Of a stretch of DNA of 20,460 nt, positions 6,981-15,248 are shown in pieces; position 1 is the first letter of the stretch; each line of letters opens with the position of its first letter. Both the position numbers and the translations under genes were made by a program. The DNA is from an uncultured bacterium (lineage in GTDB: Bacteria > Bacillota > Clostridia > Christensenellales > QALW01). The notes under the pieces are model-generated. The model searched no databases. It saw nothing but the letters and a program-made list of their open reading frames with translations, and was not told the origin of the DNA. Where the stretch lies: assembly GCA_905214315.1 (NCBI GenBank), contig CAJMLN010000037.1:1-20460 (forward strand). The letters are read 5' to 3'.

Positions 6981-8309
6981 TTATCGGAATTTGGGATAGC
7001 CTTTTTTAGAAAAGAGACTGAACTTTTTCATCATCGCTTTTGACTGCTCGAACTGCCGGATAAGCTGATTTACTTCTTGTACGCTTGTTCCGCTGCCCGC
7101 AGCGATTCTCCGCCGACGGGAGGCGTTTAGAATATCGGGATTTTTCCGTTCTTTTACCGTCATGGAAAGGATAATGGCCTCCAGACGGTCGATGCGTTTT
7201 TCATCGATTTCCTGCTCGGAAAGCTTGCTGGTATCTACGCCGGGCATGGCCGGGAGCGATTTCAAGATATCCTTCATCGATCCCATCTTGCGCATCTGCT
7301 TGAACTGCTCTAAAAAATCCTGCAGATCAAACTGATTCTTTTTGATTTTATCTACCAGCTTGGTAGCATCCTGATCATTGAAATTTTCCTGTGCCTTTTC
7401 AATCAAGGATAAAACGTCGCCCATGCCCAGAATGCGCGAGGCCATTCTGTCGGGATGGAAGACCTCAATATCTGTCAGCTTTTCACCGATACCGCTGAAT
7501 TTAATGGGCTTTCCGGTAACCGCCTTTACGCTCATTGCCGCGCCGCCTCTGGCGTCGCCGTCAAGCTTGGTCAGAATCACGCCGTCAATACCCAGCTTTT
7601 CGTTAAACGCCTGAGCCACGTTTACGGCATCCTGACCGGTCATCGCGTCAACGGTTAAAAGAATTTCCGTGGGCTTTACCGTTTCCTTGATTTCCACAAG
7701 CTCCTGCATCAGCGCTTCATCGATATGCAGCCGTCCGGCCGTATCTAAAATTACGGTATCAAACAAATAGCTTTTCGCGTACTTGATCGCTTCCTGCGCC
7801 GTTTGCAGCGGCTTCTGTGTACCGCGTTCAAAAACAGCAATTTCCGTCTGCGCACCTACTACCTTCAGCTGTTCAATTGCTGCGGGCCGATAAATATCGC
7901 AGGCTACCAGCAACGGCTTTTTCCCCTGCTTTTTTAAATATCCGCCCAATTTGGCGCACATGGTGGTTTTGCCCGCGCCCTGCAGGCCGCACAACATATA
8001 AACCGAAGGCAACGCCGAAGAGACCGTCAGTTTGGAGTGCGTGGCGCCCATCAACTCGATCAGCTCTTCATTTACGATTTTTATAACCTGCTGCCCGGGC
8101 GTCAGACTGTTGAGTACGGTTTCGCCCACGGCTTTTTCTGTAACCTTTTTAATAAAATCGCGGGCAACGGCAAAGTTTACATCCGCCTCCAGCAGTGCCA
8201 TGCGTACTTCGCGCATAGCTTCCTTTACGTCGTTTTCGGAAAGCTTTCCCCGGCTTTTCAGGCCTTTGAATACTCTTTGCAGTTTTTCGGTCAATCCTTC
8301 AAAAGCCAT
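6981..8309 (-). CDS. ffh: Signal recognition particle protein Ffh (SRP54)
   Basis: GTPase of the signal recognition particle. It binds signal sequences of nascent membrane and secreted proteins together with SRP RNA and docks with FtsY. The 442-aa protein shows an N-terminal helical bundle (1 to about 95), G1 GLQGAGKTT (108-116), the CDIYRPAAIEQL insertion-box region, DTAGR (189-193), TKLDGDARGG (247-256), and a C-terminal M domain (about 296-442) with the methionine-rich KQMRKMGSMKDIL segment and the RNA-binding SRRRRIAAGSGTSVQEVNQL motif. The ATG at 8309 shares one base with the ylxM stop (TAATG), and GGAGG inside ylxM precedes it. Coupled translation with ylxM is therefore expected. The SRP RNA gene is not in the window. 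Confidence 0.98.
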   Translation of the reverse strand: MAFEGLTEKLQRVFKGLKSRGKLSENDVKEAMREVRMALLEADVNFAVARDFIKKVTEKAVGETVLNSLTPGQQVIKIVNEELIELMGATHSKLTVSSALPSVYMLCGLQGAGKTTMCAKLGGYLKKQGKKPLLVACDIYRPAAIEQLKVVGAQTEIAVFERGTQKPLQTAQEAIKYAKSYLFDTVILDTAGRLHIDEALMQELVEIKETVKPTEILLTVDAMTGQDAVNVAQAFNEKLGIDGVILTKLDGDARGGAAMSVKAVTGKPIKFSGIGEKLTDIEVFHPDRMASRILGMGDVLSLIEKAQENFNDQDATKLVDKIKKNQFDLQDFLEQFKQMRKMGSMKDILKSLPAMPGVDTSKLSEQEIDEKRIDRLEAIILSMTVKERKNPDILNASRRRRIAAGSGTSVQEVNQLIRQFEQSKAMMKKFSLFSKKGYPKFR

Positions 8310-8635
8310 TACAATTCCTCCGTGATTTTTTTCAGCTGCCTGATATCCTCTTTGAGTTTTAACGGATTTTCTGCATCTTTTTCAAGCATTTTTATAATTT
8401 GGCGTAAATTCTTTTCTTTTTCCGCCAGTCCCAGGGCGGCCTCATAATGATAGAGCTGCTGCTGTCCCTTTTGTATGGCATCCCGTGCTGCCTGACGCGA
8501 AATGGAGCAAATCTCACCGATTTCACTGAGCGAAAGGTCTTCATCAAAATGCATACGCAGGATCTTTGCCTGATTTTCGGTAAGCAGCTTTTCATACGTA
8601 TCCAGAAGAATAATAACAGCCGTACCGGAATCCAC
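8309..8635 (-). CDS. ylxM: YlxM family SRP-associated HTH protein
   Basis: Small helix-turn-helix protein of the YlxM/UPF0122 family, almost always encoded directly before ffh. In streptococci it has been linked to SRP function and modulation of Ffh/FtsY GTPase activity. The 108-aa protein has the sigma-region-4-like helix-turn-helix LSLSEIGEICSISRQAARDAIQKGQQQL (about 34-61), followed by a charged helical C-terminal half. It starts at GTG 8635, with GGGAGG 7 bases upstream, and no in-frame ATG lies closer to that site. A strong promoter and a perfect dyad lie in the 87 bases between ftsY and this gene, so ylxM-ffh can be transcribed apart from smc-ftsY. The stop shares one base with the ffh start. 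Confidence 0.93.
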   Translation of the reverse strand: MDSGTAVIILLDTYEKLLTENQAKILRMHFDEDLSLSEIGEICSISRQAARDAIQKGQQQLYHYEAALGLAEKEKNLRQIIKMLEKDAENPLKLKEDIRQLKKITEEL

Positions 8636-8658
8636 AGCGGCACCTCCCGTAAAGCAAA

Positions 8659-8684
8659 GCTGTAAAGCAGAAATACTTTACAGC
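8659..8684 (-). promoter_or_regulatory. Perfect 9-bp dyad at the ylxM-ffh transcription start
   Basis: GCTGTAAAG and CTTTACAGC flank an 8-base spacer. The predicted transcription start (about 8681) falls inside the first arm, so the dyad could be an operator overlapping +1 or could form a hairpin at the very 5' end of the mRNA. A further CTTTAC (8649-8654) directly precedes the ylxM ribosome binding site and could compete for the same arm. Confidence 0.7.
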
Positions 8685-8687
8685 AGA

Positions 8688-8716
8688 ATCATATAACGAT
8701 TATCGGGTTTTGTCAA
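8688..8716 (-). promoter_or_regulatory. Sigma-A promoter for ylxM-ffh
   Basis: In the - sense, a consensus TTGACA (8711-8716) and TATGAT (8688-8693) are separated by exactly 17 bases. It lies 6 bases after the ftsY stop. No terminator separates ftsY from it, so the downstream genes can receive both readthrough from the smc-ftsY unit and new transcripts. Confidence 0.88.
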
Positions 8717-8722
8717 GCGGTT

Positions 8723-9643
8723 TTAAAGAATATTTGCCGCAAAATCTTCAGCGTCAAAGGGGCGTAAATCATCCATGCCTTCCCCCACGCCGATATAGAG
8801 GATCGGCAGATCCATTTCCTTGGCAATCGCCACGGCTACTCCGCCTTTAGCGGTACCGTCAAGCTTATTGAGGATAATGCCGTCAATGCCTACCGCTTCG
8901 GAAAATCCCTTTACCTGCTGTAGGGCATTCTGGCCGGTTGTTGCATCCAGCACAATCAGGTTCTGCCGCCGCGCCTGGGGATATTCCCTGGCGATGACCC
9001 GGCCGATCTTTGCCAGTTCGTCCATTAAATTTTTCTTATTATGGAGCCTGCCGGCGGTATCGCAGATCAGTACGTCGATTTTTTTTGCCTTAGCACTGGC
9101 GATGGCGTCAAAAACCACCGAGGACGGATCCGCCCCGTTTGATCCCCGAACGATCAGCGCGCCGCTGCGCCTGGCCCATTCGGTAAGCTGGTCCGCCGCC
9201 GCCGCCCGGAACGTATCCGCCGCGGCAACCATTACGGATTTTCCGTTTTTGCCGTAAAAGTTAGCTAATTTGCCGATAGCGGTAGTCTTTCCTACCCCGT
9301 TCACTCCGGTGATCAGCAGCAACAGAGGATAGCTTTCCTCTTCTTCCTTTACCGCTTTGGTAAGAATATCGGCAATGCTTTGGCGCAGAAGCGAGTAAAT
9401 CTGTTCGGAACTGCCGATTTTTTCTGCCTTTACCTTGCTTCTCAGCTCCTTTAAAATGGCGTCTGTCGCCGAAACACCGATATCGGAAGAAATCAAAATC
9501 ATTTCCAGCTCTTCAAAAAAGTCATCATTGATTTCTTTATAATATTTAATCAGCTCATCCAGCTTCTGTGAAATATTGTTTTTTGTTTTGGACAGGCCGC
9601 CGGCCAGCTTTTTCAGCCAGCTGTCTTTATTGAATAACCCCAT
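8723..9643 (-). CDS. ftsY: Signal recognition particle receptor FtsY
   Basis: Membrane-associated GTPase that receives the SRP-ribosome complex at the translocon. The 306-aa protein is the short form without a long acidic A domain. A short N-terminal basic and helical region (1 to about 45), likely for membrane contact, precedes the N domain. The GTPase motifs are G1 GVNGVGKTT (113-121), DTFRAAA (143-149), DTAGR (195-199), the LDATTGQNAL segment, NKLDGTAKGG and the C-terminal GVGEGMDDLRPFD. The ATG follows AAGGAG at 5 bases; this site begins 2 bases before the end of smc, and the intergenic gap is 10 bases. The smc-ftsY pairing is the common Bacillota order. Its partner Ffh lies two genes downstream under an extra promoter. 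Confidence 0.97.
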   Translation of the reverse strand: MGLFNKDSWLKKLAGGLSKTKNNISQKLDELIKYYKEINDDFFEELEMILISSDIGVSATDAILKELRSKVKAEKIGSSEQIYSLLRQSIADILTKAVKEEEESYPLLLLITGVNGVGKTTAIGKLANFYGKNGKSVMVAAADTFRAAAADQLTEWARRSGALIVRGSNGADPSSVVFDAIASAKAKKIDVLICDTAGRLHNKKNLMDELAKIGRVIAREYPQARRQNLIVLDATTGQNALQQVKGFSEAVGIDGIILNKLDGTAKGGVAVAIAKEMDLPILYIGVGEGMDDLRPFDAEDFAANIL

Positions 9644-9653
9644 TATATCTCCT

Positions 9654-12600
9654 TTATGTAAGCTTTACCGAAACGATTTTTGAAACGCCCTTTTCCTCCA
9701 TCGCGACGCCGTAAAGGCTGTCGGCCTCCTCCATGGTAGGCTTGCGGTGCGTGATGACAATAAACTGGGTATTGCCTGAAAATTTTCTTAAATAGGAGGC
9801 AAAGTTTCCTACATTGGCCTCGTCAAGCGCGGCTTCGATCTCATCTAAAATACAAAACGGTGTCGGCTTCAGGTGCAGCATGGCAAACAGAATGGCGATT
9901 GCCGTAAGCGCTCGTTCGCCTCCGGAAAGAAGGCTCAGCAGCTGTAGGCTCTTTCCCGGCGGCTGCGCTACGATTTCAATATCGGCCTCCAGCGAATTTT
10001 CTCCGTTTTCAAGCTTTAGCTCCGCCCTTCCGCCGCCGAAAAGTTCCCGGAACGTCATGGCAAAGTTCTGATTGATCAGTGCAAACTGCTCCCGGAACTG
10101 CTTGTCCATCTTTTTGATCAGCTCCGCGATAATTTCTCTTAAATCCCCTTCGGCTTTCTGCAGATCGTCACGCTGGCTCGTAAGGGAATCAAACCGCTCC
10201 TTGGTTTCAATGTATTCCTCAATGGCGTTGACGTTGACGTTGCCCAGCGCGCCGATGGCTTTTTTCAGCCGGTTGATCTCCGTCTGCGCGCCGCTTTGCT
10301 TAAAGGCGGGATCCCGGAATTCTTCCGCGGCGGCCTGGGTCAGCTCGTACTCTTCCCATATCCTGTTTTCCAGGTAGGAAAGATCGGCGTCCACCTTGCT
10401 GACTGCCAGTTCAATTTTATGCCTGCGCTCGCCGGCCTCATAAATTTCCTGTTCAAACCGGCGTCTTTTCTCCGCATCCTCTTTGTTTTGCAGCAGCAGG
10501 CTTTCTCTTTCGATCTCCTTTTCTTTTTCCAGGTTCTGAAAATGCAGCAATTGTTCCTGCATACTGCCGGCTTGCAGAATACTTTTCTGCTGCTCTTCTT
10601 CAGCCTGATGCATCTGCAGGATAAGCTTATTTTCCTCCTCTGTAAGATTCAGTCTGCTCTTTTCCAGCTCTTCTATAAGCTCCTGCATTCTTGCGGCATT
10701 GTTTTTCATTGCGTCCAGCTCTTTTTCCAGACCCGCGCATTCCACCTTGCTGTCTGTGAGCCTCTGTGCCAGCTTTTCACGCTCTAACTGTTTTTTATTA
10801 TATTCATACTGACGGGCGCTTATTCTGGCCTGTACGTCAGTATTGGAGGTTTCAACGCTGCCCTGCATACGGGCGATCGTTTCCAGTTCCTGCTCGATTT
10901 CCTTTAAAGTATCCTCCAGCTGTTCGCTCTCTAAACGGAGCTCTTTTTCTGTATGGATACTGATCTGCATATCGTTCTGCAAGGCGGAAAGCTTTTCGTA
11001 ATCTCTGGCAAAATTCACGTCCATAGTATGCAGCTGCTGCTCTGCCGCCGATATCTTTTCATCAGCACTTTTGTATTTTTCCCCAAAGCCGGCCAGAAGA
11101 TCCTGAAGGCGGAGAACTTCGGCGTTTTTTTCTTTTACCGTATTTAATAGATTTTCAATTTCACGCTCGCGTCCCAAAAGGCTGGTGGTTTTTCCGCGCA
11201 TGCTGCCGCCGCTCATAGAACCGCCTGCGTTCATCACATCGCCCTTTAATGTCACAATTTTCAGCGCATGTCCCGTTTGGCGCGCAATGGCAATACCGGT
11301 ATCCAGATCTTCGGTAATAACGGTTCGGCCCAAAAGACTTTTTATGACTCCGTCATATTCTGCGTCATAGGTGATCAGCTCAGCCGCCGTGCCGAAACAG
11401 CCGCGGCTCTGTATAGCGGCCTTTTCTCTTGCATCCAGCGTCCGGCCGCGCACGGCTGAAATCGGCAGAAAGGTTGCCCGCCCTGCATCCGTGCGCCGCA
11501 GGAATTCGATCAAAGCCTTGGCATCGTCCTCGGTAGGGGTTACAATATTCTGCATTGCTGCTCCCAACGCCGCCTCTATTGCCATTTCAAACTGCTGCGG
11601 TACAGAAATCAGCTGCGCAAGAACGCCGCAAATATGGCTCTTGAGATGGGAATCGTTCTCTGCCTGCGTCATGAGCTTTTTCACGGAAAACTGAAAGCCT
11701 TCATAGTCTTTTTTCAGCTCCTGCAATACTTTTAAGCGCGAAGACGCCGTATGAATTTCCGTTTGGATGCGGGAAAGCTGCGTTCCTGTGCTTTCGCGTT
11801 CAGTCTTCAGCTGCTGACTGCGGCGCTGCCATTCTTCTTTTTCCGCTGTCAGCTTTTTCTTTGCTTCCTCAAAAACTGCCGTATTAGCCGTCTGCTCCTT
11901 AAGAGCTTCTTCCAGCCCGGTACGCTGCCGCAGCAGTTGTTCAAGGGAAAGCGTAATCTTTTGTCTGCGCTGCCCGATGCTTGTCTTCATCGCCTCGCAG
12001 CGGCTGATGTTGGATTTTACGTCCGAAAGCCTGTTGATATTGGCCAGCATCTCGCTTTTGCTTTCTTCCAGCTCTCGGTTTTCCTCCGCCAAAACGGCAT
12101 CTTTGGCGAAAAGCTCCTCCTCCAGTGCTGAAATTTCCGCTTTTTTTGCCGCAATATCGCTTTCCTTCTGCTTTTCGGCGCCGGTATCGCCGTGAATTGC
12201 GTCTTCCATAGACTGTTTTCGCTGACTGTTGCCGGTAAGCTCGCTTTTGATGCGATCTATTTGTTTTTGTGTATTGACTATCCGTTCCGCAAGAACCTTG
12301 TTCTGCCCGGTTATATTTTCGCTTGCGGCCGTCAGCTCCAGCAGTTTCGCCCGGATATCTGAAAGCTCCTGTTCTTTTTTTGCAAGCTGTTCTTCTGCTG
12401 CCGTATTCTGTGCGGCTATTTTTTCAATTTCCGCTGTTTTTTCAGCCTGTTCCTGCGCAATTCCCTCTAACTGCTGCTGATAGGCGCTGCGCCGCTGCTC
12501 CGCCAGCTCATTCTGCACAAGATAAAAATTGACCTCCAGGCTGCGCAGCTGCTCCCGGAGCGCGATGTATTCTTTTGCCGTCTCTGCCTGAGAAGAAAGC

Positions 12601-13211
12601 GGTTCCAGCCGCTCCTGCAGCGTATCGATAATATCATTGATGCGGATTAAATTTTCGCATGTATGCTCTAATTTTCGCTCTGCCTCGGCTTTTCTTGTTT
12701 TAAATTTCACAATGCCGGCCGCTTCTTCAAAAACGGCCCGCCGTTCGTCCTGTTTCCCGGAAAGTATATTCTCAATGCGCCCCTGGCCTACGATGGAATA
12801 GCCCTCTTTGCCGATACCGGTATCCTGGAAGAGCGTTATGATATCCTTCAACCGGCAGCCGGTACGGTTGATATAATATTCGCTTTCTCCGCTGCGGTAA
12901 AGCCTGCGGGTAATCACAACCTCAGAATACTCGATATCCAGCCCTTTGTCGGTATTATCGAATACAAGCGATACTTCGCAGTAAGACAGCGCCTTACGGC
13001 TTTCGGTGCCTTTAAAAATAACGTCGGCCATATTGGCGCCCCGCAGCTGCTTGGCGCTCTGCTCCCCCAGTACCCAACGCACGGCATCGCTTACATTGCT
13101 TTTTCCGCTGCCGTTCGGACCCACAATAGCGGTAATACCGTTAGAAAAGCTAAGGTCGAGCCGTTCTGCAAAAGATTTGAATCCAAAAAGCTCTAATCGT
13201 TTTAAAAACAT
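9654..13211 (-). CDS. smc: Chromosome segregation protein SMC
   Basis: Condensin-type ATPase that loops and compacts DNA for chromosome segregation. The 1185-aa length matches the family. Walker A GPNGSGKS is at 31-38 in the N-terminal head, followed by a long coiled coil (about 170-500, rich in Glu, Gln, Lys and Ala). The hinge spans about 520-672, with the glycine-rich GDVMNAGGSMSGGS at its end. A second coiled coil follows, then the C-terminal head with signature LLSGGERAL, Walker B FCILDEIEAALDE and the VITHRKPTM switch. Head and hinge are intact. GGAGG precedes the ATG by 4 bases. It lies 18 bases after rnc and 10 before ftsY. The kleisin partners ScpA and ScpB are not encoded nearby. 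Several opposite-strand reading frames inside it are by-products of coiled-coil codon composition. Confidence 0.98.
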   Translation of the reverse strand: MFLKRLELFGFKSFAERLDLSFSNGITAIVGPNGSGKSNVSDAVRWVLGEQSAKQLRGANMADVIFKGTESRKALSYCEVSLVFDNTDKGLDIEYSEVVITRRLYRSGESEYYINRTGCRLKDIITLFQDTGIGKEGYSIVGQGRIENILSGKQDERRAVFEEAAGIVKFKTRKAEAERKLEHTCENLIRINDIIDTLQERLEPLSSQAETAKEYIALREQLRSLEVNFYLVQNELAEQRRSAYQQQLEGIAQEQAEKTAEIEKIAAQNTAAEEQLAKKEQELSDIRAKLLELTAASENITGQNKVLAERIVNTQKQIDRIKSELTGNSQRKQSMEDAIHGDTGAEKQKESDIAAKKAEISALEEELFAKDAVLAEENRELEESKSEMLANINRLSDVKSNISRCEAMKTSIGQRRQKITLSLEQLLRQRTGLEEALKEQTANTAVFEEAKKKLTAEKEEWQRRSQQLKTERESTGTQLSRIQTEIHTASSRLKVLQELKKDYEGFQFSVKKLMTQAENDSHLKSHICGVLAQLISVPQQFEMAIEAALGAAMQNIVTPTEDDAKALIEFLRRTDAGRATFLPISAVRGRTLDAREKAAIQSRGCFGTAAELITYDAEYDGVIKSLLGRTVITEDLDTGIAIARQTGHALKIVTLKGDVMNAGGSMSGGSMRGKTTSLLGREREIENLLNTVKEKNAEVLRLQDLLAGFGEKYKSADEKISAAEQQLHTMDVNFARDYEKLSALQNDMQISIHTEKELRLESEQLEDTLKEIEQELETIARMQGSVETSNTDVQARISARQYEYNKKQLEREKLAQRLTDSKVECAGLEKELDAMKNNAARMQELIEELEKSRLNLTEEENKLILQMHQAEEEQQKSILQAGSMQEQLLHFQNLEKEKEIERESLLLQNKEDAEKRRRFEQEIYEAGERRHKIELAVSKVDADLSYLENRIWEEYELTQAAAEEFRDPAFKQSGAQTEINRLKKAIGALGNVNVNAIEEYIETKERFDSLTSQRDDLQKAEGDLREIIAELIKKMDKQFREQFALINQNFAMTFRELFGGGRAELKLENGENSLEADIEIVAQPPGKSLQLLSLLSGGERALTAIAILFAMLHLKPTPFCILDEIEAALDEANVGNFASYLRKFSGNTQFIVITHRKPTMEEADSLYGVAMEEKGVSKIVSVKLT

Positions 13212-13229
13212 GTATCCTCCAACGGCATT

Positions 13230-13901
13230 TTATTTTTCGATTTTCTTCAGTGCCTGTCTGGCCGCATCCTGCTCCGCCCGTTTCTTGCTGGAGCCCTTTC
13301 CCCGCCCCAGAGCTTCGCCGTTGCAGGAAACTTCTGTTTCAAATACGGCACTGTGGGGCGGCCCTTCCATGGAAAGCAAGGTATATACAATATTTACAGG
13401 ACCGTCCTGCGCCAGCTTTTCCTGCAAGGTGGTTTTATAATCCAGCGGTCTCTTCTTTGCGTCGGTCATTACATTTTTCAGTACGCGGAGAATAACCTCC
13501 TCAGCCGCGGAATACCCGCCGTCAAGATAGACGGCGGCAAACAGAGCTTCCAGTGTATCGGAGAGCACACCCGGCTTATTGGCGCCGCCGCTGGCCTTTT
13601 CTCCAACCCCCAACAAAATAAAGCGATTCAGTTCCAGCTCTTCCGCCGCAAGGGCAAGAGGCTCCTCCGACACGATAGATACCCGCAGCCGCGTCAGTTT
13701 TCCTTCATCAAACGAAGGATAGCGATGATAAATATGAGAACTGATAACAGCTTCCAGTACAGCATCACCTAAAAATTCAAGCCGCTGATTGTTTTGTATA
13801 CCATGCTCTGCAGAAAAAGAACAATGCGTAAGCGCCAGCTGAAGCAGCGCCTGCTCTTTAAACGTATAATTGATTTTTTGTTCCAGTAAATGATTATCCA
13901 T
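13230..13901 (-). CDS. rnc: Ribonuclease III
   Basis: Double-strand-specific endoribonuclease that processes rRNA precursors and structured mRNAs. From ATG 13901 it is 223 aa. The catalytic domain carries the signature QRLEFLGDAVLEAV (about 39-52) and the second acidic motif SDTLEALFAAVYLDGG. The C-terminal double-stranded RNA-binding domain runs from DYKTTLQEKLAQ to GKGSSKKRAEQDAARQAL. The start is unclear: the frame also offers GTG at 13919 and 13913, and none has a normally spaced ribosome binding site. The only purine-rich site, GGAG at 13962-13965, is separated from the starts by a 13-bp hairpin (13916-13954). GTG 13919 lies inside that stem. ATG 13901 fits family length; GTG 13913 becomes well spaced if the hairpin folds. 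The gene follows acpP by 80 bases and precedes smc by 18. Confidence 0.95.
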   Translation of the reverse strand: MDNHLLEQKINYTFKEQALLQLALTHCSFSAEHGIQNNQRLEFLGDAVLEAVISSHIYHRYPSFDEGKLTRLRVSIVSEEPLALAAEELELNRFILLGVGEKASGGANKPGVLSDTLEALFAAVYLDGGYSAAEEVILRVLKNVMTDAKKRPLDYKTTLQEKLAQDGPVNIVYTLLSMEGPPHSAVFETEVSCNGEALGRGKGSSKKRAEQDAARQALKKIEK

Positions 13902-13915
13902 ATAAAACAGCACAA

Positions 13916-13954
13916 GCACAGAACTTTTACAAATCTACTGAAAAAGTCCTGTGC
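13916..13954 (-). promoter_or_regulatory. Hairpin in the rnc leader, candidate RNase III-sensitive control element
   Basis: In the mRNA sense, GCACAGGACUUUU (from 13954) pairs with AAAAGUUCUGUGC (to 13916), giving 13 bp with a single G-U wobble and a 13-base loop. Read on the opposite strand the same position is an A-C mismatch, so the structure suits - strand RNA. No T run follows within 10 bases, so it does not look like a terminator. It separates a GGAG sequence (13962-13965) from the rnc start codons. Confidence 0.75.
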
Positions 13955-13981
13955 ACACTTTCTCCGTTATAAAATCCGGTG

Positions 13982-14206
13982 TTATTTTTTTGTTTCCAAA
14001 TATTTTACAATGTCGCCCACGGTCTGCAGGGAATCCATATCGTCTTCGGAAATTTCAATGCCGTATTTCTCTTCTACCTCAAGCAGTAAGGTAGCAATAT
14101 CCATGGAATCCGCCTTCAGATCCGTAACCAGATTGCTTTCCGCCGTAATTTTTTCAGGCTCCACATTTAAAAGCTCTGCGATTTGGTTTTTGATTTCTTC
14201 AAACAT
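13982..14206 (-). CDS. acpP: Acyl carrier protein
   Basis: Carries growing acyl chains on a 4'-phosphopantetheine arm in fatty acid synthesis and supplies acyl-ACP to PlsX. The 74-aa acidic protein has the four-helix ACP pattern. The attachment serine is Ser34 in the context LKADSMDIATLLLEVEEKYGI, with Met after the serine where many ACPs have Leu; this also occurs in the family. AGGAGG precedes the ATG by 5 bases. It follows plsX by 28 bases and precedes rnc by 80 bases, with the structured rnc leader between. The fabD and fabG genes that lie between plsX and acpP in bacilli are absent, as in many clostridia. Confidence 0.96.
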   Translation of the reverse strand: MFEEIKNQIAELLNVEPEKITAESNLVTDLKADSMDIATLLLEVEEKYGIEISEDDMDSLQTVGDIVKYLETKK

Positions 14207-14234
14207 AATTTCCTCCTAAAAAATATAAAAACAT

Positions 14235-15239
14235 TTATTCTTTAACGGTCATTGCCGGAATATTCTCTTTGATAATTCCCACAATATCCGTTTGAACCAT
14301 TGTGATGGCCTGAGCTATTGTTGCGCACATTGTCTTGGCTTTTGATGACCCGTGTCCCTTAATTACAACACCGTCGATGCCCAAAAGCGGTGCTCCGCCG
14401 TAAGCATTATAATCCAGTGCTTTTTTCAGATCGTTCAGCGCCGGTTTAAGAAGCAGCGCCCCAAGCTTGCGGCGGAATGTGGCCGTAAAACCGGTTTTCA
14501 TCTTATCAAATATGTATTCGCCAAGGCCTTCAATGGATTTCAGCATCAGGTTACCTGAAAAGCCGTCAGTCACCATTACATCGACACGGTCTACAATATC
14601 ACGACCCTCTGCATTTCCGATAAAATTGACAATTCCCTGTTCTTTAATCAGGGCAAAGGCTGCCTTGGAAAGTTCGTTTCCCTTGCCGTCTTCTATACCT
14701 ACGCTGGCAAGCCCCACCCGCGGATTTTGAACTCCTACGACTTTTTCCATATAAATACTGCCCATAACGGCAAACTGCGCAAGATTGATCGGTTTACAAT
14801 CCATATTGGCGCCGCAGTCGATTAAGAGAGTCCCCTTGTTTTTATTCGGCAGCACTGGCGCAAGCGCGGGGCGGATAATTCCTTTTATGCGTCCTACCCG
14901 GAGCTGTGCACAGGCCAAACAGGCACCGGTAGAACCGCAGGTAATAAAAGCGTCGCCTTTTTTTTCCTTTAAAAGCAGCTGTCCTACAACCATGGAAGAA
15001 TTTTTCTTCTTGCGGATCGCCTCCACCGGATGCTCATCCATAGAAATCAGCTCCGGCGCATCTACAATTTCAATTTTTTCATGCGGGTACGGATATTTTT
15101 CAAGTTCCTCGCGGATCACTGCCTCCGGCCCGGTAAAGATTACGGAAAAATCATCCTTACGGTTGAGCATTTCAACGGTTCCCTTAATAATCTCCTCCGG
15201 CGCATGATCGCCGCCCATAGCATCAATAATCAGTTTCAT
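14235..15239 (-). CDS. plsX: Phosphate acyltransferase PlsX
   Basis: Converts acyl-ACP and phosphate to acyl-phosphate, the acyl donor for PlsY in phosphatidic acid synthesis; it is a soluble, peripherally membrane-bound enzyme. The 334-aa length is normal. Family landmarks are the N-terminal MKLIIDAMGGDHAPEEIIKG, the SMDEHPVEAIRKKKNSSM segment, ITCGSTGACLACAQLRVGRIKGI, LIDCGANMDCKP, VGIEDGKGNEL, FIGNAEGRDI, VTDGFSGNLMLKSIEG and the YGGAPLLGIDGVVIKGHGSS motif. The ATG at 15239 follows GAGGG closely, 9 bases after the pfkA stop, so it is probably co-transcribed with pfkA. That pairing is less usual than the rpmF-plsX or fapR-plsX order. No FapR-type operator is visible. Confidence 0.97.
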   Translation of the reverse strand: MKLIIDAMGGDHAPEEIIKGTVEMLNRKDDFSVIFTGPEAVIREELEKYPYPHEKIEIVDAPELISMDEHPVEAIRKKKNSSMVVGQLLLKEKKGDAFITCGSTGACLACAQLRVGRIKGIIRPALAPVLPNKNKGTLLIDCGANMDCKPINLAQFAVMGSIYMEKVVGVQNPRVGLASVGIEDGKGNELSKAAFALIKEQGIVNFIGNAEGRDIVDRVDVMVTDGFSGNLMLKSIEGLGEYIFDKMKTGFTATFRRKLGALLLKPALNDLKKALDYNAYGGAPLLGIDGVVIKGHGSSKAKTMCATIAQAITMVQTDIVGIIKENIPAMTVKE

Positions 15240-15248
15240 AATTCCCTC

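Noticed and set aside
10296..10787. Opposite-strand open frame of 163 codons inside smc, and similar ones at 11751-12131, 8820-9257 and 15030-15470
   Set aside because: They lie antisense to confidently identified genes, show low-complexity composition from reversed coiled-coil or GTPase codons, and have no recognisable domain.
13916..13954. The hairpin before rnc as an intrinsic terminator after acpP
   Set aside because: The stem is A-T rich at the loop end and no T run follows; only a TTTT about 10 bases later. A control or processing element is more likely.
13982..14206. Unusual ACP active site with Met after the modified serine
   Set aside because: DSM in place of DSL also occurs in other ACPs; the rest of the protein is ordinary.
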